Below are positions 1-7,329 of a stretch of 32,212 nucleotides of DNA, piece after piece (the first letter of the stretch is position 1; the number at the start of each line of letters is the position of its first letter). This stretch comes from Streptococcus parasanguinis. GTDB taxonomy: Bacteria; Bacillota; Bacilli; Lactobacillales; Streptococcaceae. The DNA lies in assembly GCA_018365265.1 (NCBI GenBank), contig JAGZKI010000028.1, positions 1-32,212 on the forward strand. Reading direction: 5' to 3'. The position numbers and the translations under genes were made by a program. The notes under the pieces were generated by a model, which worked only from the letters and a program-made list of their open reading frames with translations, was not told the origin of the DNA and ran no database searches.

Positions 1-1
1 C

Positions 2-481
2 ACAAAATGGATGTGTAAATATCACATTGTGTTCACCCCTAAGTATAGACGAAAAGTGATCTATAATCAATATCGAAGTAGTTTGGGAGAAATATTCCAA
101 AGATTATTTAGTTATAAAGGTGTTGAGATTATCGAAGGCCATTTAATGCCAGATCATGTTCATATGTTGGTAAGCATTCCACCTAGAATAAGTGTAGCAA
201 GTTTCATGGGATATTTTAAAGGTAAAAGTGCTCTAATGATGTTTGATAAACACGCCAATCTGAAATATAAGTTTGGGAATCGACATTTTTGGGCAGAGAG
301 ATATTATGTGAGTACAGTTGGCCTCAATGAAGCTACAATAAAGAAATACATTCAGGAACAAGAGCGAAAAGATATTGCTTTAGATAAGTTGAGTGTAAAA
401 GAATATGAAGATCCCTTTAGGGATAGTGGCAAGCAGTACATATGCCTCTTTGAGAGGCTTGTGACGAGTCAAATACAATAA
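2..481 (+). CDS. tnpA: IS200-like Y1 transposase TnpA (5' end outside window)
   Basis: This is a single-strand DNA transposase of the HUH Y1 family, which acts as a dimer on the hairpins at the element ends. The reading frame is already open at base 2 (T-K-W-M-C-K-Y-H), so the internal ATG at 11 is not the start and some N-terminal residues are missing. Family signatures are the N-terminal YHIVFTPKYRR stretch, the metal-binding H-V-H pair in PDHVHMLV, the FWAERYYVSTVG segment, and the candidate catalytic tyrosine in IKKYIQEQE. The frame ends EYEDPFRDSGK followed by 15 extra residues (QYICLFERL...) that overlap a hairpin at 444-458. I cannot tell whether this tail is normal for this subgroup or a lost stop codon. 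Apart from the window edge it looks intact. Confidence 0.92.
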   Translation, partial: TKWMCKYHIVFTPKYRRKVIYNQYRSSLGEIFQRLFSYKGVEIIEGHLMPDHVHMLVSIPPRISVASFMGYFKGKSALMMFDKHANLKYKFGNRHFWAERYYVSTVGLNEATIKKYIQEQERKDIALDKLSVKEYEDPFRDSGKQYICLFERLVTSQIQ

Positions 482-572
482 GGCTTGAACAAAGTGAAAT
501 CAAGCGTCTTTAGGCGTTGGCTAGTTATCTGGGCTTATAGCCCTGGTACAAACCACCCGTTTGACGGGTGGT
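444..572 (+). other. Hairpin cluster at the IS200 right end
   Basis: At least four short stem-loops are packed into 129 bases: 444-458 (6-bp stem, loop TTG), 483-505 (GCTTGA/TCAAGC), 531-543 (GGGCT TAT AGCCC) and 552-572 (ACCACCCGT TTG ACGGGTGGT). A weaker one around 503-518 is also possible. The last is the probable TnpA recognition hairpin. The others may be RNA or single-strand DNA structure of the element end. Confidence 0.7.
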
Positions 573-754
573 CATGATTTTTTCTTCTATAGGTTTTCGG
601 TTTATGCTTTTTTTGTTTCTTTCGTATGCTTTTATTTTTAGCAGTAACTACTAATGAAAAGTAAAATAGGTATTATATAGAGCATTGCCATTACGACGCA
701 ATTTAATCTAATGTATCTGAAGTACGATATAATGAAAAAAATTATAAACATGAG

Positions 755-794
755 CTGACAAATTTAAAAATTAAGTATATAATGTTATTAAGTA
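755..794 (+). promoter_or_regulatory. Promoter and putative autoregulatory operator of the XRE/M78-Fic operon
   Basis: The -35 CTGACA (755-760) and -10 TATAAT (778-783) are separated by exactly 17 bases. The heptamer TTAAGTA occurs at 771-777 and again at 788-794, bracketing the -10 box in direct orientation 17 bases apart. That is a natural binding-site layout for the XRE protein encoded just downstream (inference). A strong ribosome binding site, AAGGAG near 802-807, precedes the ATG at 816. The rest of the gap from 573 to 754 is AT-rich and I see no gene in it. Confidence 0.7.
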
Positions 795-815
795 AGTTGA
801 AAAGGAGAACATTTT

Positions 816-1124
816 ATGGCATCAAAATTGCAAAGAATCAGAGAACAACAATTGCTTTCGATAGATTTTATTAGTTCAGTCATTGATGTTGATCCTAAGC
901 ATTATAAAGAATTTGAAAATGGAAATAGAGTATTAGAAGACGAAAAACTTAGCGTTGTGCTCGGACTACTAGGTATAGATAGTTCTGACATAGAAGAACA
1001 AGCTATTGAGGAAGAGTTACCTTTAGGACTTGCGAGGACTTATCAAGATTTATCAGAAAAAGATAGAAAAGAATTAAATAAATTAATTGTTTTTGGGAAA
1101 GAAATTGAGAAAAATATAGCATGA
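816..1124 (+). CDS. XRE-type helix-turn-helix protein, likely antitoxin/repressor
   Basis: This 102-residue protein has an N-terminal HTH-like region (about residues 5-55) and a charged C-terminal helix, LARTYQDLSEKDRKELNKL. The tail resembles XRE repressors that accompany ImmA/IrrE peptidases. The HTH is divergent, so the family call rests on overall pattern, size and context. The gene starts after a strong Shine-Dalgarno and its TGA overlaps the ATG of the next gene by four bases (ATGA at 1121), so the two are translationally coupled. By analogy with ImmR/ImmA pairs it should bind the operon promoter and be the substrate or partner of the downstream peptidase. It could also act as antitoxin to the downstream Fic domain. 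These roles are inferred from arrangement, not shown. Confidence 0.75.
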   Translation: MASKLQRIREQQLLSIDFISSVIDVDPKHYKEFENGNRVLEDEKLSVVLGLLGIDSSDIEEQAIEEELPLGLARTYQDLSEKDRKELNKLIVFGKEIEKNIA

Positions 1125-2485
1125 ATCGTAAGATTTTAAGTAGTAATGGTTATGATCTTTTTGAACAAGGTGATTCGGCACAAGAATTAGCAGATAAAAC
1201 ATTATCTGCTTTTTTTGGCAGAAATGTAGAAGTATCTGATTTGCCGATTAGTCCATATTCAATCATGGTGTCGGCAGGGGCATATTATGTACTATTAGAT
1301 TTAGATAATGTTGAAGGATATTTTTTACCACCAACCGATGAAGAAAGGTTTTCAAAAATTGCATTAAGGCTTAAAGCTTTACCTGAGCGAAGGAGATTTA
1401 GTGCTGCTCATGAATTATGCCATCATTTAAAAGATACTGAGATGAGAATTACCAAGCAAGGTTTAAATGATTCTTCGGAAGTATTTGCAAATAAGTTTGC
1501 CACAAATTTACTTATGCCAGATGGCGTTGTAAATGAGGTGATTAAGGAGATAGGTCTTTCACAAGCAGAAATAAATCTAGATAAAATTTTGATTTTTTCT
1601 ATAAAGTTTGCAGTCAGTTTCCAATCTGCTTTTATAGTTTTAAATAATAAATTAAATTGGGGATTAAGTAATGAAGATATTGCTAAAGACTCAAAAAAAT
1701 ATAAACCTCAAAAAAAGCGAGAAAAACTGATAAAAGGTACCGATTATTTATATGGTTTATATCGAGAAATAATAGAGAATTATCACTTCATGAAGTTTAA
1801 AACTCCATTGAAAACTAGAAATGATTTCTTAAAATTTGTTGTTACAAATGATCATCTAATTGAAAATGGGACAGTACTTAAAGAAAGAATAAGCGAAATA
1901 GTATCATTGTTGAGAGTATATACGCCGAGCGAACTGACAAGGAAATATGATTTTAGCGATGCTGAGCGTGAGGTGATTGGACAATATTTGATGTACGATT
2001 ATATCTTTAATAATACTTATACTTCAGATATGACAGAGTTGAAGAATTTACACCAAAAGTTTTGTTCGTTAGCTCAATTTCCAGAATATGGAGGACATTT
2101 TAGAGACACTGTGGCCTATATTAAAGGAACAGAAGTTACTCCAACCGATCCTAATTTTATTGAAATAGAGTTAATAGATTTATTTAACAGAAATTGGATG
2201 GAGCTAGATGATAATATAAAGACAATAAATGAAATCTTATTAATTCACCATGGAATTACAGTAATTCATCCTTTCAATGATGGAAATGGTAGGACATCAA
2301 GAGCTTTATTGAATTATCAACTAATTAGTAAAAATATATCCCCATTTTTTATTTCCTATGAGGAATCTGCTAAAAATGAGTATTATGAAGGTCTTCGAAT
2401 ATGTGATAAGACAAGAGAGTTGCAACAACTTGAATTGTATACATATAAGAATATTATTGAAATGTACTCAAAGATGATATCTTAA
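1121..2485 (+). CDS. ImmA/IrrE (M78) metallopeptidase-Fic domain fusion protein
   Basis: This 454-aa protein has two enzymatic domains. Residues about 20-175 form an M78 peptidase: zinc motif H97-E-L-C-H101, then E120 in SSEVFANKFATNLLMP, which fits the usual third ligand (ExxANxFAxxLLMP). Residues about 280-450 form a Fic domain with the complete active-site loop H383-PFNDGNGR-TSR (H383, D387, R391, R394), a preceding flap-like GGHFRDTVAYI, and EYYEGLR after it. The linker (about 185-280) is Lys-rich and helical-looking. M78 peptidases of the ImmA type cleave XRE repressors; Fic enzymes usually AMPylate protein hydroxyls. I see no clear inhibitory [S/T]xxxE[G/N] helix, so inhibition may come from the upstream protein. 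There is no signal peptide or membrane segment, so it should be cytoplasmic. Both active sites look intact. Substrates are unknown. Confidence 0.88.
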   Translation: MNRKILSSNGYDLFEQGDSAQELADKTLSAFFGRNVEVSDLPISPYSIMVSAGAYYVLLDLDNVEGYFLPPTDEERFSKIALRLKALPERRRFSAAHELCHHLKDTEMRITKQGLNDSSEVFANKFATNLLMPDGVVNEVIKEIGLSQAEINLDKILIFSIKFAVSFQSAFIVLNNKLNWGLSNEDIAKDSKKYKPQKKREKLIKGTDYLYGLYREIIENYHFMKFKTPLKTRNDFLKFVVTNDHLIENGTVLKERISEIVSLLRVYTPSELTRKYDFSDAEREVIGQYLMYDYIFNNTYTSDMTELKNLHQKFCSLAQFPEYGGHFRDTVAYIKGTEVTPTDPNFIEIELIDLFNRNWMELDDNIKTINEILLIHHGITVIHPFNDGNGRTSRALLNYQLISKNISPFFISYEESAKNEYYEGLRICDKTRELQQLELYTYKNIIEMYSKMIS

Positions 2486-2533
2486 AAAGCACCGTGTGAG
2501 GGTACTAGATCTTGCCTGCTGAACTCGTAAATG

Positions 2534-2560
2534 ATTGATCCTTTTAGGGTCAATTTTTTT
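2534..2560 (+). terminator. Rho-independent terminator after the M78-Fic gene
   Basis: An 8-bp stem (2534-2541 with 2547-2554, one G-T pair) and loop TTTTA are followed by a run of T to 2560. It closes the XRE/M78-Fic operon and insulates metK. Confidence 0.8.
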
Positions 2561-2562
2561 GT

Positions 2563-2610
2563 GAACTTTTTTAAGAACTTTTTAGGAACTTTGAGGACTG
2601 TTTAAGTCAG
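2563..2610 (+). repeat. Degenerate ~11-base direct repeats upstream of metK
   Basis: GAACTTTTTTAA, GAACTTTTTAG, GAACTTTGAG, GGACTGTTTAA and GTCAGTTTAA follow each other with a period near 11 bases and decreasing similarity. They lie between the accessory operon's terminator and the metK promoter. This could be a regulator-binding array one helical turn apart, or simple low-complexity sequence. Confidence 0.4.
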
Positions 2611-2669
2611 TTTAACTGGGTAGTGCATAGACCGAAAAAGCTGATTTAATGGGCTTTTTGAAAAATCAT

Positions 2670-2698
2670 TTTCCATATCATATGTAATGTGTTATAAT
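2670..2698 (+). promoter_or_regulatory. metK promoter
   Basis: Extended -10 TGtTATAAT (hexamer 2693-2698) with a weak -35 TTTCCA (2670-2675) at 17-base spacing. Transcription would start near 2704, exactly at the first paired base of the S_MK riboswitch. Confidence 0.75.
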
Positions 2699-2703
2699 GA
2701 AGT

Positions 2704-2788
2704 GTTATATGGTCCCGATAAGGTGGTAGAAATCTTCTATCAGTACTTTGTAACTCTATAACAATATTTTTTAAGGGGGGACATTTTT
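2704..2788 (+). promoter_or_regulatory. S_MK box (SAM-III) riboswitch controlling metK
   Basis: The leader carries the S_MK arrangement. Helix P1 is GTTATA 2704-2709 with TATAAC 2757-2762. The conserved GGTCCCGATAAGG (2711-2723) is followed by a hairpin (2725-2731 with 2735-2741) and the TTTGTAAC element. GTCCC 2712-2716 can pair with GGGAC 2778-2782, which is part of the unusually G-rich Shine-Dalgarno. When S-adenosylmethionine is bound this pairing hides the ribosome binding site, so metK translation is shut off by its own product. The class is established for Lactobacillales metK genes; the pairing here was read by eye. Confidence 0.93.
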
Positions 2789-3979
2789 ATGTCAGAACGT
2801 AAACTTTTCACGTCTGAATCAGTATCTGAGGGGCATCCAGATAAGATTGCAGACCAAATTTCAGATGCTATTTTAGATGCTATTTTAGAGCAAGATCCAG
2901 AAGCTCACGTAGCTGCCGAAACAGCTGTTTATACTGGTTCCGTGCATGTCTTTGGTGAGATTTCAACGACTGCTTATGTGGATATTAACCGTGTGGTTCG
3001 TGATACGATTGCAGAGATTGGGTATACCAATACGGAATATGGATTCTCTGCTGAGACTGTAGGAGTACACCCATCTTTGGTGGAACAATCTCCTGATATT
3101 GCCCAAGGGGTTAATGAAGCCTTGGAAGTTCGTGGAAATGCAGATCAAGATCCACTTGATTTGATTGGAGCTGGAGACCAAGGTCTCATGTTTGGTTTTG
3201 CAGTGGATGAAACAGAAGAACTCATGCCATTGCCAATTTCACTCAGCCACAAGTTGGTTCGTCGTTTGGCAGAGCTTCGTAAGTCTGAGGAAATCAGCTA
3301 TCTTCGTCCAGATGCCAAGTCACAAGTTACTGTTGAGTACGATGAAAACGACCGCCCAGTACGCGTGGATACAGTGGTTATTTCAACTCAACACGATCCA
3401 GAAGTGAGCAATGAACAAATCCACGAAGATGTGATTAACAAGGTCATCAAAGAAGTGATTCCAGCTTCTTATCTAGATGAGGAAACCAAATTCTTCATCA
3501 ACCCAACAGGTCGCTTTGTTATCGGTGGGCCTCAAGGGGACTCAGGTTTGACAGGTCGTAAGATCATCGTGGATACTTATGGTGGTTATTCACGTCACGG
3601 TGGTGGTGCCTTCTCTGGTAAGGATGCGACGAAGGTGGACCGTTCCGCTTCCTATGCAGCTCGCTATATTGCAAAAAACATCGTGGCAGCAGGGCTTGCT
3701 AAGAAAGCAGAAGTGCAATTGGCTTACGCGATCGGGGTTGCTCACCCTGTATCTGTTCGTATCGATACCTTCGGTACAGGAACAGTTGCTGAAAGCAAAT
3801 TAGAAGCAGCAGCGCGTCAAATCTTTGACCTTCGCCCAGCTGGAATCATCCAAATGCTTGACCTCAAACGTCCAATCTACCGTCAAACAGCAGCATACGG
3901 CCATATGGGACGGACAGATATCGACCTTCCATGGGAACGTTTGGACAAGGTAGAAGCCTTGAAAGAAGCTGTAAAATAA
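2789..3979 (+). CDS. metK: S-adenosylmethionine synthetase
   Basis: MetK makes S-adenosylmethionine from methionine and ATP, giving phosphate and pyrophosphate, in the cytosol as a tetramer. The 396 residues match the family's length. Visible signatures are the ATP-binding GHPDK (H16, D18, K19), the hexapeptide-type GAGDQGLMFG loop (residues 127-136) and the glycine-rich phosphate loop GGGAFSGKD (about residues 271-279). The start is fixed by a GGGGGG ribosome binding site that is also the switching strand of the S_MK riboswitch. The gene is transcribed alone, with its own promoter and a terminator directly after it. Codon use is that of a highly expressed streptococcal gene, unlike the AT-rich genes before it. 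Confidence 0.98.
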   Translation: MSERKLFTSESVSEGHPDKIADQISDAILDAILEQDPEAHVAAETAVYTGSVHVFGEISTTAYVDINRVVRDTIAEIGYTNTEYGFSAETVGVHPSLVEQSPDIAQGVNEALEVRGNADQDPLDLIGAGDQGLMFGFAVDETEELMPLPISLSHKLVRRLAELRKSEEISYLRPDAKSQVTVEYDENDRPVRVDTVVISTQHDPEVSNEQIHEDVINKVIKEVIPASYLDEETKFFINPTGRFVIGGPQGDSGLTGRKIIVDTYGGYSRHGGGAFSGKDATKVDRSASYAARYIAKNIVAAGLAKKAEVQLAYAIGVAHPVSVRIDTFGTGTVAESKLEAAARQIFDLRPAGIIQMLDLKRPIYRQTAAYGHMGRTDIDLPWERLDKVEALKEAVK

Positions 3980-3995
3980 TTCGTTGAAATGGAAA

Positions 3996-4026
3996 AGTTA
4001 GGGTCAAGTTGATCCTAGCTTTTTTT
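3996..4026 (+). terminator. Terminator after metK
   Basis: AGTTAGGGTC and its complement GATCCTAGCT form a long imperfect stem (3996-4020), followed by seven T. Confidence 0.85.
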
Positions 4027-4067
4027 CGGTTTGAAAATTCCTACAGATGGAAAAATAGGTCGATCTG

Positions 4068-4076
4068 TGGTATAAT
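4068..4076 (+). promoter_or_regulatory. murA promoter (extended -10)
   Basis: TGgTATAAT is an extended -10 without a convincing -35. It predicts a leader of about 90 bases before murA. In that leader CCTTTTA (4103-4109) can pair with TAAAAGG (4132-4138). Confidence 0.65.
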
Positions 4077-4171
4077 AGATGCAGTATTTTGAATATGTTG
4101 TCCCTTTTATTTCCGTTACAAAAAACGATAGTAAAAGGAAAAAGACTTGAAAGAGCTAATAAATTATTAAG

Positions 4172-5431
4172 ATGAAAAAAATTGTAATAAATGGTGGTCG
4201 CCCTCTAAAAGGAGAGGTGACCATTAGTGGTGCAAAAAATAGTGTAGTAGCCCTGATTCCGGCGACCATTCTGGCGGATGATATCGTGACCCTTGATGGG
4301 GTACCGGATATCTCCGACGTGGCGAGTTTGATTGAAATCATGACCATCATGGGGGCTAAGATCGAGCGCAAAGAAGACAGTTTGATCATTGATCCACGTG
4401 GGGTGAAGAATATGCCCATGCCATTTGGAAAGATCAACAGTCTGCGAGCTTCCTATTATTTCTATGGTAGCTTGTTAGGGCGCTATGGTCAAGCAACGGT
4501 TGGACTTCCTGGTGGGTGTGATCTTGGCCCACGTCCGATCGATTTGCATTTGAAGGCCTTTGAAGCGATGGGAGCCGCTATGACCATGGATGGCTCTAGT
4601 ATGAAACTTGCGACAGATGGCAAGCCTCTTCAAGGAGCAAACATCTACATGGATACTGTTAGTGTCGGTGCAACGATCAATACGATTTTGGCAGCGGTCA
4701 AGGCTGAGGGTCGGACAGTGATCGAAAATGCTGCGCGGGAACCTGAAATTATCGATGTGGTGACCTTGCTCAACAACATGGGAGCCCATATTCGGGGAGC
4801 AGGTACGGATATCATAATCATTGATGGTGTTCCACAATTGCATGGAACTAGACATCAGGTGATTCCAGATCGCATCGAAGCAGGAACCTATATTGCCCTT
4901 GCAGCTGCTATTGGAGAAGGTATCCAGATCAATAATGTCTTGTACGAGCATTTAGAGAGCTATATTGCTAAGTTAGAGGAAATGGGTGTGCGCATGACCA
5001 TTTCTGAAGATAGTATCTTTGTAGAAAAGCAGACGGGCTTGAAGGCCATCCAGATCAAAACCTCTCCTTATCCTGGTTTTGCGACTGATTTGCAACAACC
5101 GATCACACCTTTGCTCTTAACGGCTGCAGGACGTGGGCGCATTGTTGATACGATTTATGAAAAACGGGTCAACCATGTACCAGAATTGGCTAAAATGGGG
5201 GCCACCATTTCGACCTTGAACGACCACATTATTTATGAAGGGCCAAATCAATTGACAGGATCCAGTGTGAAAGCGACGGATCTTCGAGCTGGTGCGGCTT
5301 TAGTGATCGCCGGTCTCATGGCTTCTGGAACAACAGAAATTACAAATGTGGAATACATCCTTCGCGGGTATTCAGATATTATTCATAAATTGACCCAACT
5401 TGGAGCAGACATCCAGTTGGTAGAGGAATAG
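4172..5431 (+). CDS. murA: UDP-N-acetylglucosamine 1-carboxyvinyltransferase
   Basis: MurA transfers enolpyruvate from PEP to UDP-GlcNAc, the first committed step of peptidoglycan synthesis. It is a cytosolic two-domain protein of the EPSP synthase fold. The 419 residues include the N-terminal SGAKN (K22, N23), the PEP-loop cysteine C116 in PGGCDLGPRPIDLH, which is the residue fosfomycin alkylates, and the GFATDLQQP segment. Streptococci carry two paralogues (murA/murZ, or murA1/murA2). This one reads closest to the pneumococcal copy starting M-R-K-I-V-I-N-G-G, but naming differs between genomes. I see no good Shine-Dalgarno: the nearest purine-rich stretch is about 16 bases before the ATG. 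The genes after it run in the same direction without an obvious terminator. Confidence 0.96.
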   Translation: MKKIVINGGRPLKGEVTISGAKNSVVALIPATILADDIVTLDGVPDISDVASLIEIMTIMGAKIERKEDSLIIDPRGVKNMPMPFGKINSLRASYYFYGSLLGRYGQATVGLPGGCDLGPRPIDLHLKAFEAMGAAMTMDGSSMKLATDGKPLQGANIYMDTVSVGATINTILAAVKAEGRTVIENAAREPEIIDVVTLLNNMGAHIRGAGTDIIIIDGVPQLHGTRHQVIPDRIEAGTYIALAAAIGEGIQINNVLYEHLESYIAKLEEMGVRMTISEDSIFVEKQTGLKAIQIKTSPYPGFATDLQQPITPLLLTAAGRGRIVDTIYEKRVNHVPELAKMGATISTLNDHIIYEGPNQLTGSSVKATDLRAGAALVIAGLMASGTTEITNVEYILRGYSDIIHKLTQLGADIQLVEE

Positions 5432-5487
5432 TGACAGAACTTGGGATCTGATAGTGGCGGCTGGATACACGAACAATGGAGTTTGAA

Positions 5488-6039
5488 ATGAATATTTGGA
5501 CGAACTTAGCTGCCTATTCACTAATTGAAACACAAAGGTTGTATTTACGACCTTTTCTCTTTGAGGATGCGGAAGATTTTTATAAGATTGCTTCGAATCC
5601 TGATAACCTACAATTTATCTTTCCTGCACAAGCCGATCTTTCTGAAACTCAATATGTACTAGCCAACTATTTCATGAAAAATCCTTTGGGGGTTTGGGCG
5701 ATCTGTGATCAGGAAACCAATCAGATGATCGGTTCGATCAAGTTTGAAAAGTTGGATGAAATCAAGGGTGAGGCTGAGTTAGGCTACTTTTTGCGCAAAG
5801 ATTTTTGGGGAAAGGGTCTGATGACAGAAGCGGTCAAAGAGTTGGTCTATCTATCATTTGAGAAATTTCAACTGAAGGAGCTTAAGATTGTCACCCATGT
5901 TGAAAATGCAGGGAGTCAAAAGGTCGCTTTGAAGGCTGGTTTTCGTCTCTTTCGTCAATTCAAAGGGAGTGACCGCTATACGCGTAAAATGCGCGATTAT
6001 TATGATTTCCGCCTAGGTAGAGGGGACTTCTATGAGTAA
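5488..6039 (+). CDS. GNAT acetyltransferase, RimJ/RimL-like
   Basis: This 183-residue cytosolic acetyl-CoA-dependent N-acetyltransferase has an unknown acceptor. The RimJ/RimL-type pattern is visible: ETQRLYLRPF near the N-terminus, GSIKFEKL as a central strand, and the acetyl-CoA loop FLRKDFWGKGLMTEAV, then a C-terminal VENAGSQKVALKAGFRL. An in-frame ATG lies at 5476, but GGAG at 5478-5481 is correctly placed for the ATG at 5488, and the protein family begins M-N-I-W-T; I use 5488. The 3' end overlaps spxR by eight bases, so the two are coupled. Confidence 0.9.
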   Translation: MNIWTNLAAYSLIETQRLYLRPFLFEDAEDFYKIASNPDNLQFIFPAQADLSETQYVLANYFMKNPLGVWAICDQETNQMIGSIKFEKLDEIKGEAELGYFLRKDFWGKGLMTEAVKELVYLSFEKFQLKELKIVTHVENAGSQKVALKAGFRLFRQFKGSDRYTRKMRDYYDFRLGRGDFYE

Positions 6040-7309
6040 ACACCAAGAGATTTTAGACTATCTCGAAAAATTACCGATTGGAAAACGGGTCAGTGTCCGC
6101 AGTATCTCCAATTTTTTGAATGTCAGTGATGGGACGGCCTATCGTGCCATTAAAGAAGCTGAAAATCAAGGAATTGTCGAAACGCGTCCTAGAAGCGGGA
6201 CCATCCGTGTCAAATCGCAAAAAGCTGTACTAGAGCATTTGACCTATCGGGAAATTTTAGAAATCACCGGCTCTGATATATTAGCAGGTGAAGAGGGACT
6301 CGAAAAAGAATTTAATAAATTTTATATTGGTGCCATGACGGAAAAGCACGTCCTAGACTATGTGTCTGAAGGTGGGCTTTTGATCGTGGGTGACCGTACT
6401 AGCATCCAACGATTGGCTCTTAAACATGACAATGCGGTCTTAGTGACAGGTGGCTTTGAAGTGAGTGAGGATGTGATTGATCTGGCCAATCAGGTACAAA
6501 TCCCAGTCATCCGAACTTCACACGATACCTATACCGTCGCGACTATGATCAATAAGGCCTTGTCTAATATGCAGATCAAGACGGATATCTTGACAGTCGA
6601 GCAGGTCTATCGGCCCTTCCATGAGTACGGCTATCTTTCTGAGACGGATACGGTCCGGGATTATTTAGATTTGGTTCGAAAGAATCGCTTTAGTCGTTTT
6701 CCGGTTGTCAATCAGCACCAGATGGTAGTGGGCGTCGTAACCATGAGAGATGCTGGAGATAAGGCGCCTCAGACGACCCTTGATAAGGTGATGTCACGGA
6801 CCATTTTTACCACTAATTTGTCCACCAGCATTGCGACGATTAGCCAACGGATGATCGCTGAAGATTATGAAATGATTCCTGTTGTTCGTAATAACCAGAC
6901 CTTGCTGGGTGTTATTACGCGTCGGGATGTCATGGATCGGATTAGCAAGGTGCAGTTTTCGAGCTTACCAACCTTTAGTGAGCAAATTGGTCAAAAGATT
7001 CAAACAGAGAACGACCATTACCAATTCACAGTGGAGCCAAGTATGCTGGAGAAAAGCGGTGTTTTGGCCAATGGGGTCATGATCGAAGTGCTGATGAAGG
7101 TTATTCGCAAGATGATGCAACACAGTGGGCGTAGCTTGATTGTCGAACAGTTGATCATCAATTTTTTACAGGCTGTGCAGGTGGATGATGTGATCCGCAT
7201 TGAACCACAACTAGTTCGACGAACCAGACGTTCGGCCTTGGTTGATTTTAGCTTGTATTTAGATCTGCAGCTAGTCGCGAAAGCAACCATTACGATTAAG
7301 ATTAATTAA
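6032..7309 (+). CDS. spxR: CBS-HotDog transcriptional regulator SpxR
   Basis: This 425-aa regulator has, in order, an N-terminal winged HTH (1-60, VSDGTAYRAIKEAENQG), a DRTGG-like domain (about 70-180), two CBS domains (about 190-310, each ending in GVVTMRD or GVITRRD) and a C-terminal HotDog thioesterase-fold domain (about 320-425). This matches SpxR, which in S. pneumoniae positively regulates the pyruvate oxidase gene spxB; the CBS and HotDog domains are thought to sense adenosyl nucleotides and acyl- or acetyl-CoA. B. subtilis YtoI has the same architecture. It starts inside the acetyltransferase gene with AGGGG at 6021-6025. Whether spxB is the target in this organism is inference. Confidence 0.9.
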   Translation: MSKHQEILDYLEKLPIGKRVSVRSISNFLNVSDGTAYRAIKEAENQGIVETRPRSGTIRVKSQKAVLEHLTYREILEITGSDILAGEEGLEKEFNKFYIGAMTEKHVLDYVSEGGLLIVGDRTSIQRLALKHDNAVLVTGGFEVSEDVIDLANQVQIPVIRTSHDTYTVATMINKALSNMQIKTDILTVEQVYRPFHEYGYLSETDTVRDYLDLVRKNRFSRFPVVNQHQMVVGVVTMRDAGDKAPQTTLDKVMSRTIFTTNLSTSIATISQRMIAEDYEMIPVVRNNQTLLGVITRRDVMDRISKVQFSSLPTFSEQIGQKIQTENDHYQFTVEPSMLEKSGVLANGVMIEVLMKVIRKMMQHSGRSLIVEQLIINFLQAVQVDDVIRIEPQLVRRTRRSALVDFSLYLDLQLVAKATITIKIN

Positions 7310-7329
7310 ACAAAAGAAATGAGGAGACA

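Larger units (their letters stand above)
1..580 (+). mobile_element. IS200/IS605-family insertion sequence, 3' part
   Basis: This is the right-hand part of an IS200-like element: a Y1 transposase gene whose 5' end lies before the window, followed by about 90 bases of hairpin-rich non-coding sequence. The last hairpin (552-572) has a perfect 9-bp stem and 3-base loop, as expected of the subterminal palindrome that TnpA recognises. No tnpB accessory gene follows, so it is the IS200 (tnpA-only) type. The right boundary is not sharp from sequence alone; I place it a few bases after the hairpin. Confidence 0.85.

Noticed and set aside
1..600. TnpB/omega-RNA system at the IS end
   Set aside because: No tnpB reading frame follows tnpA on either strand, so only a structured IS end can be claimed.
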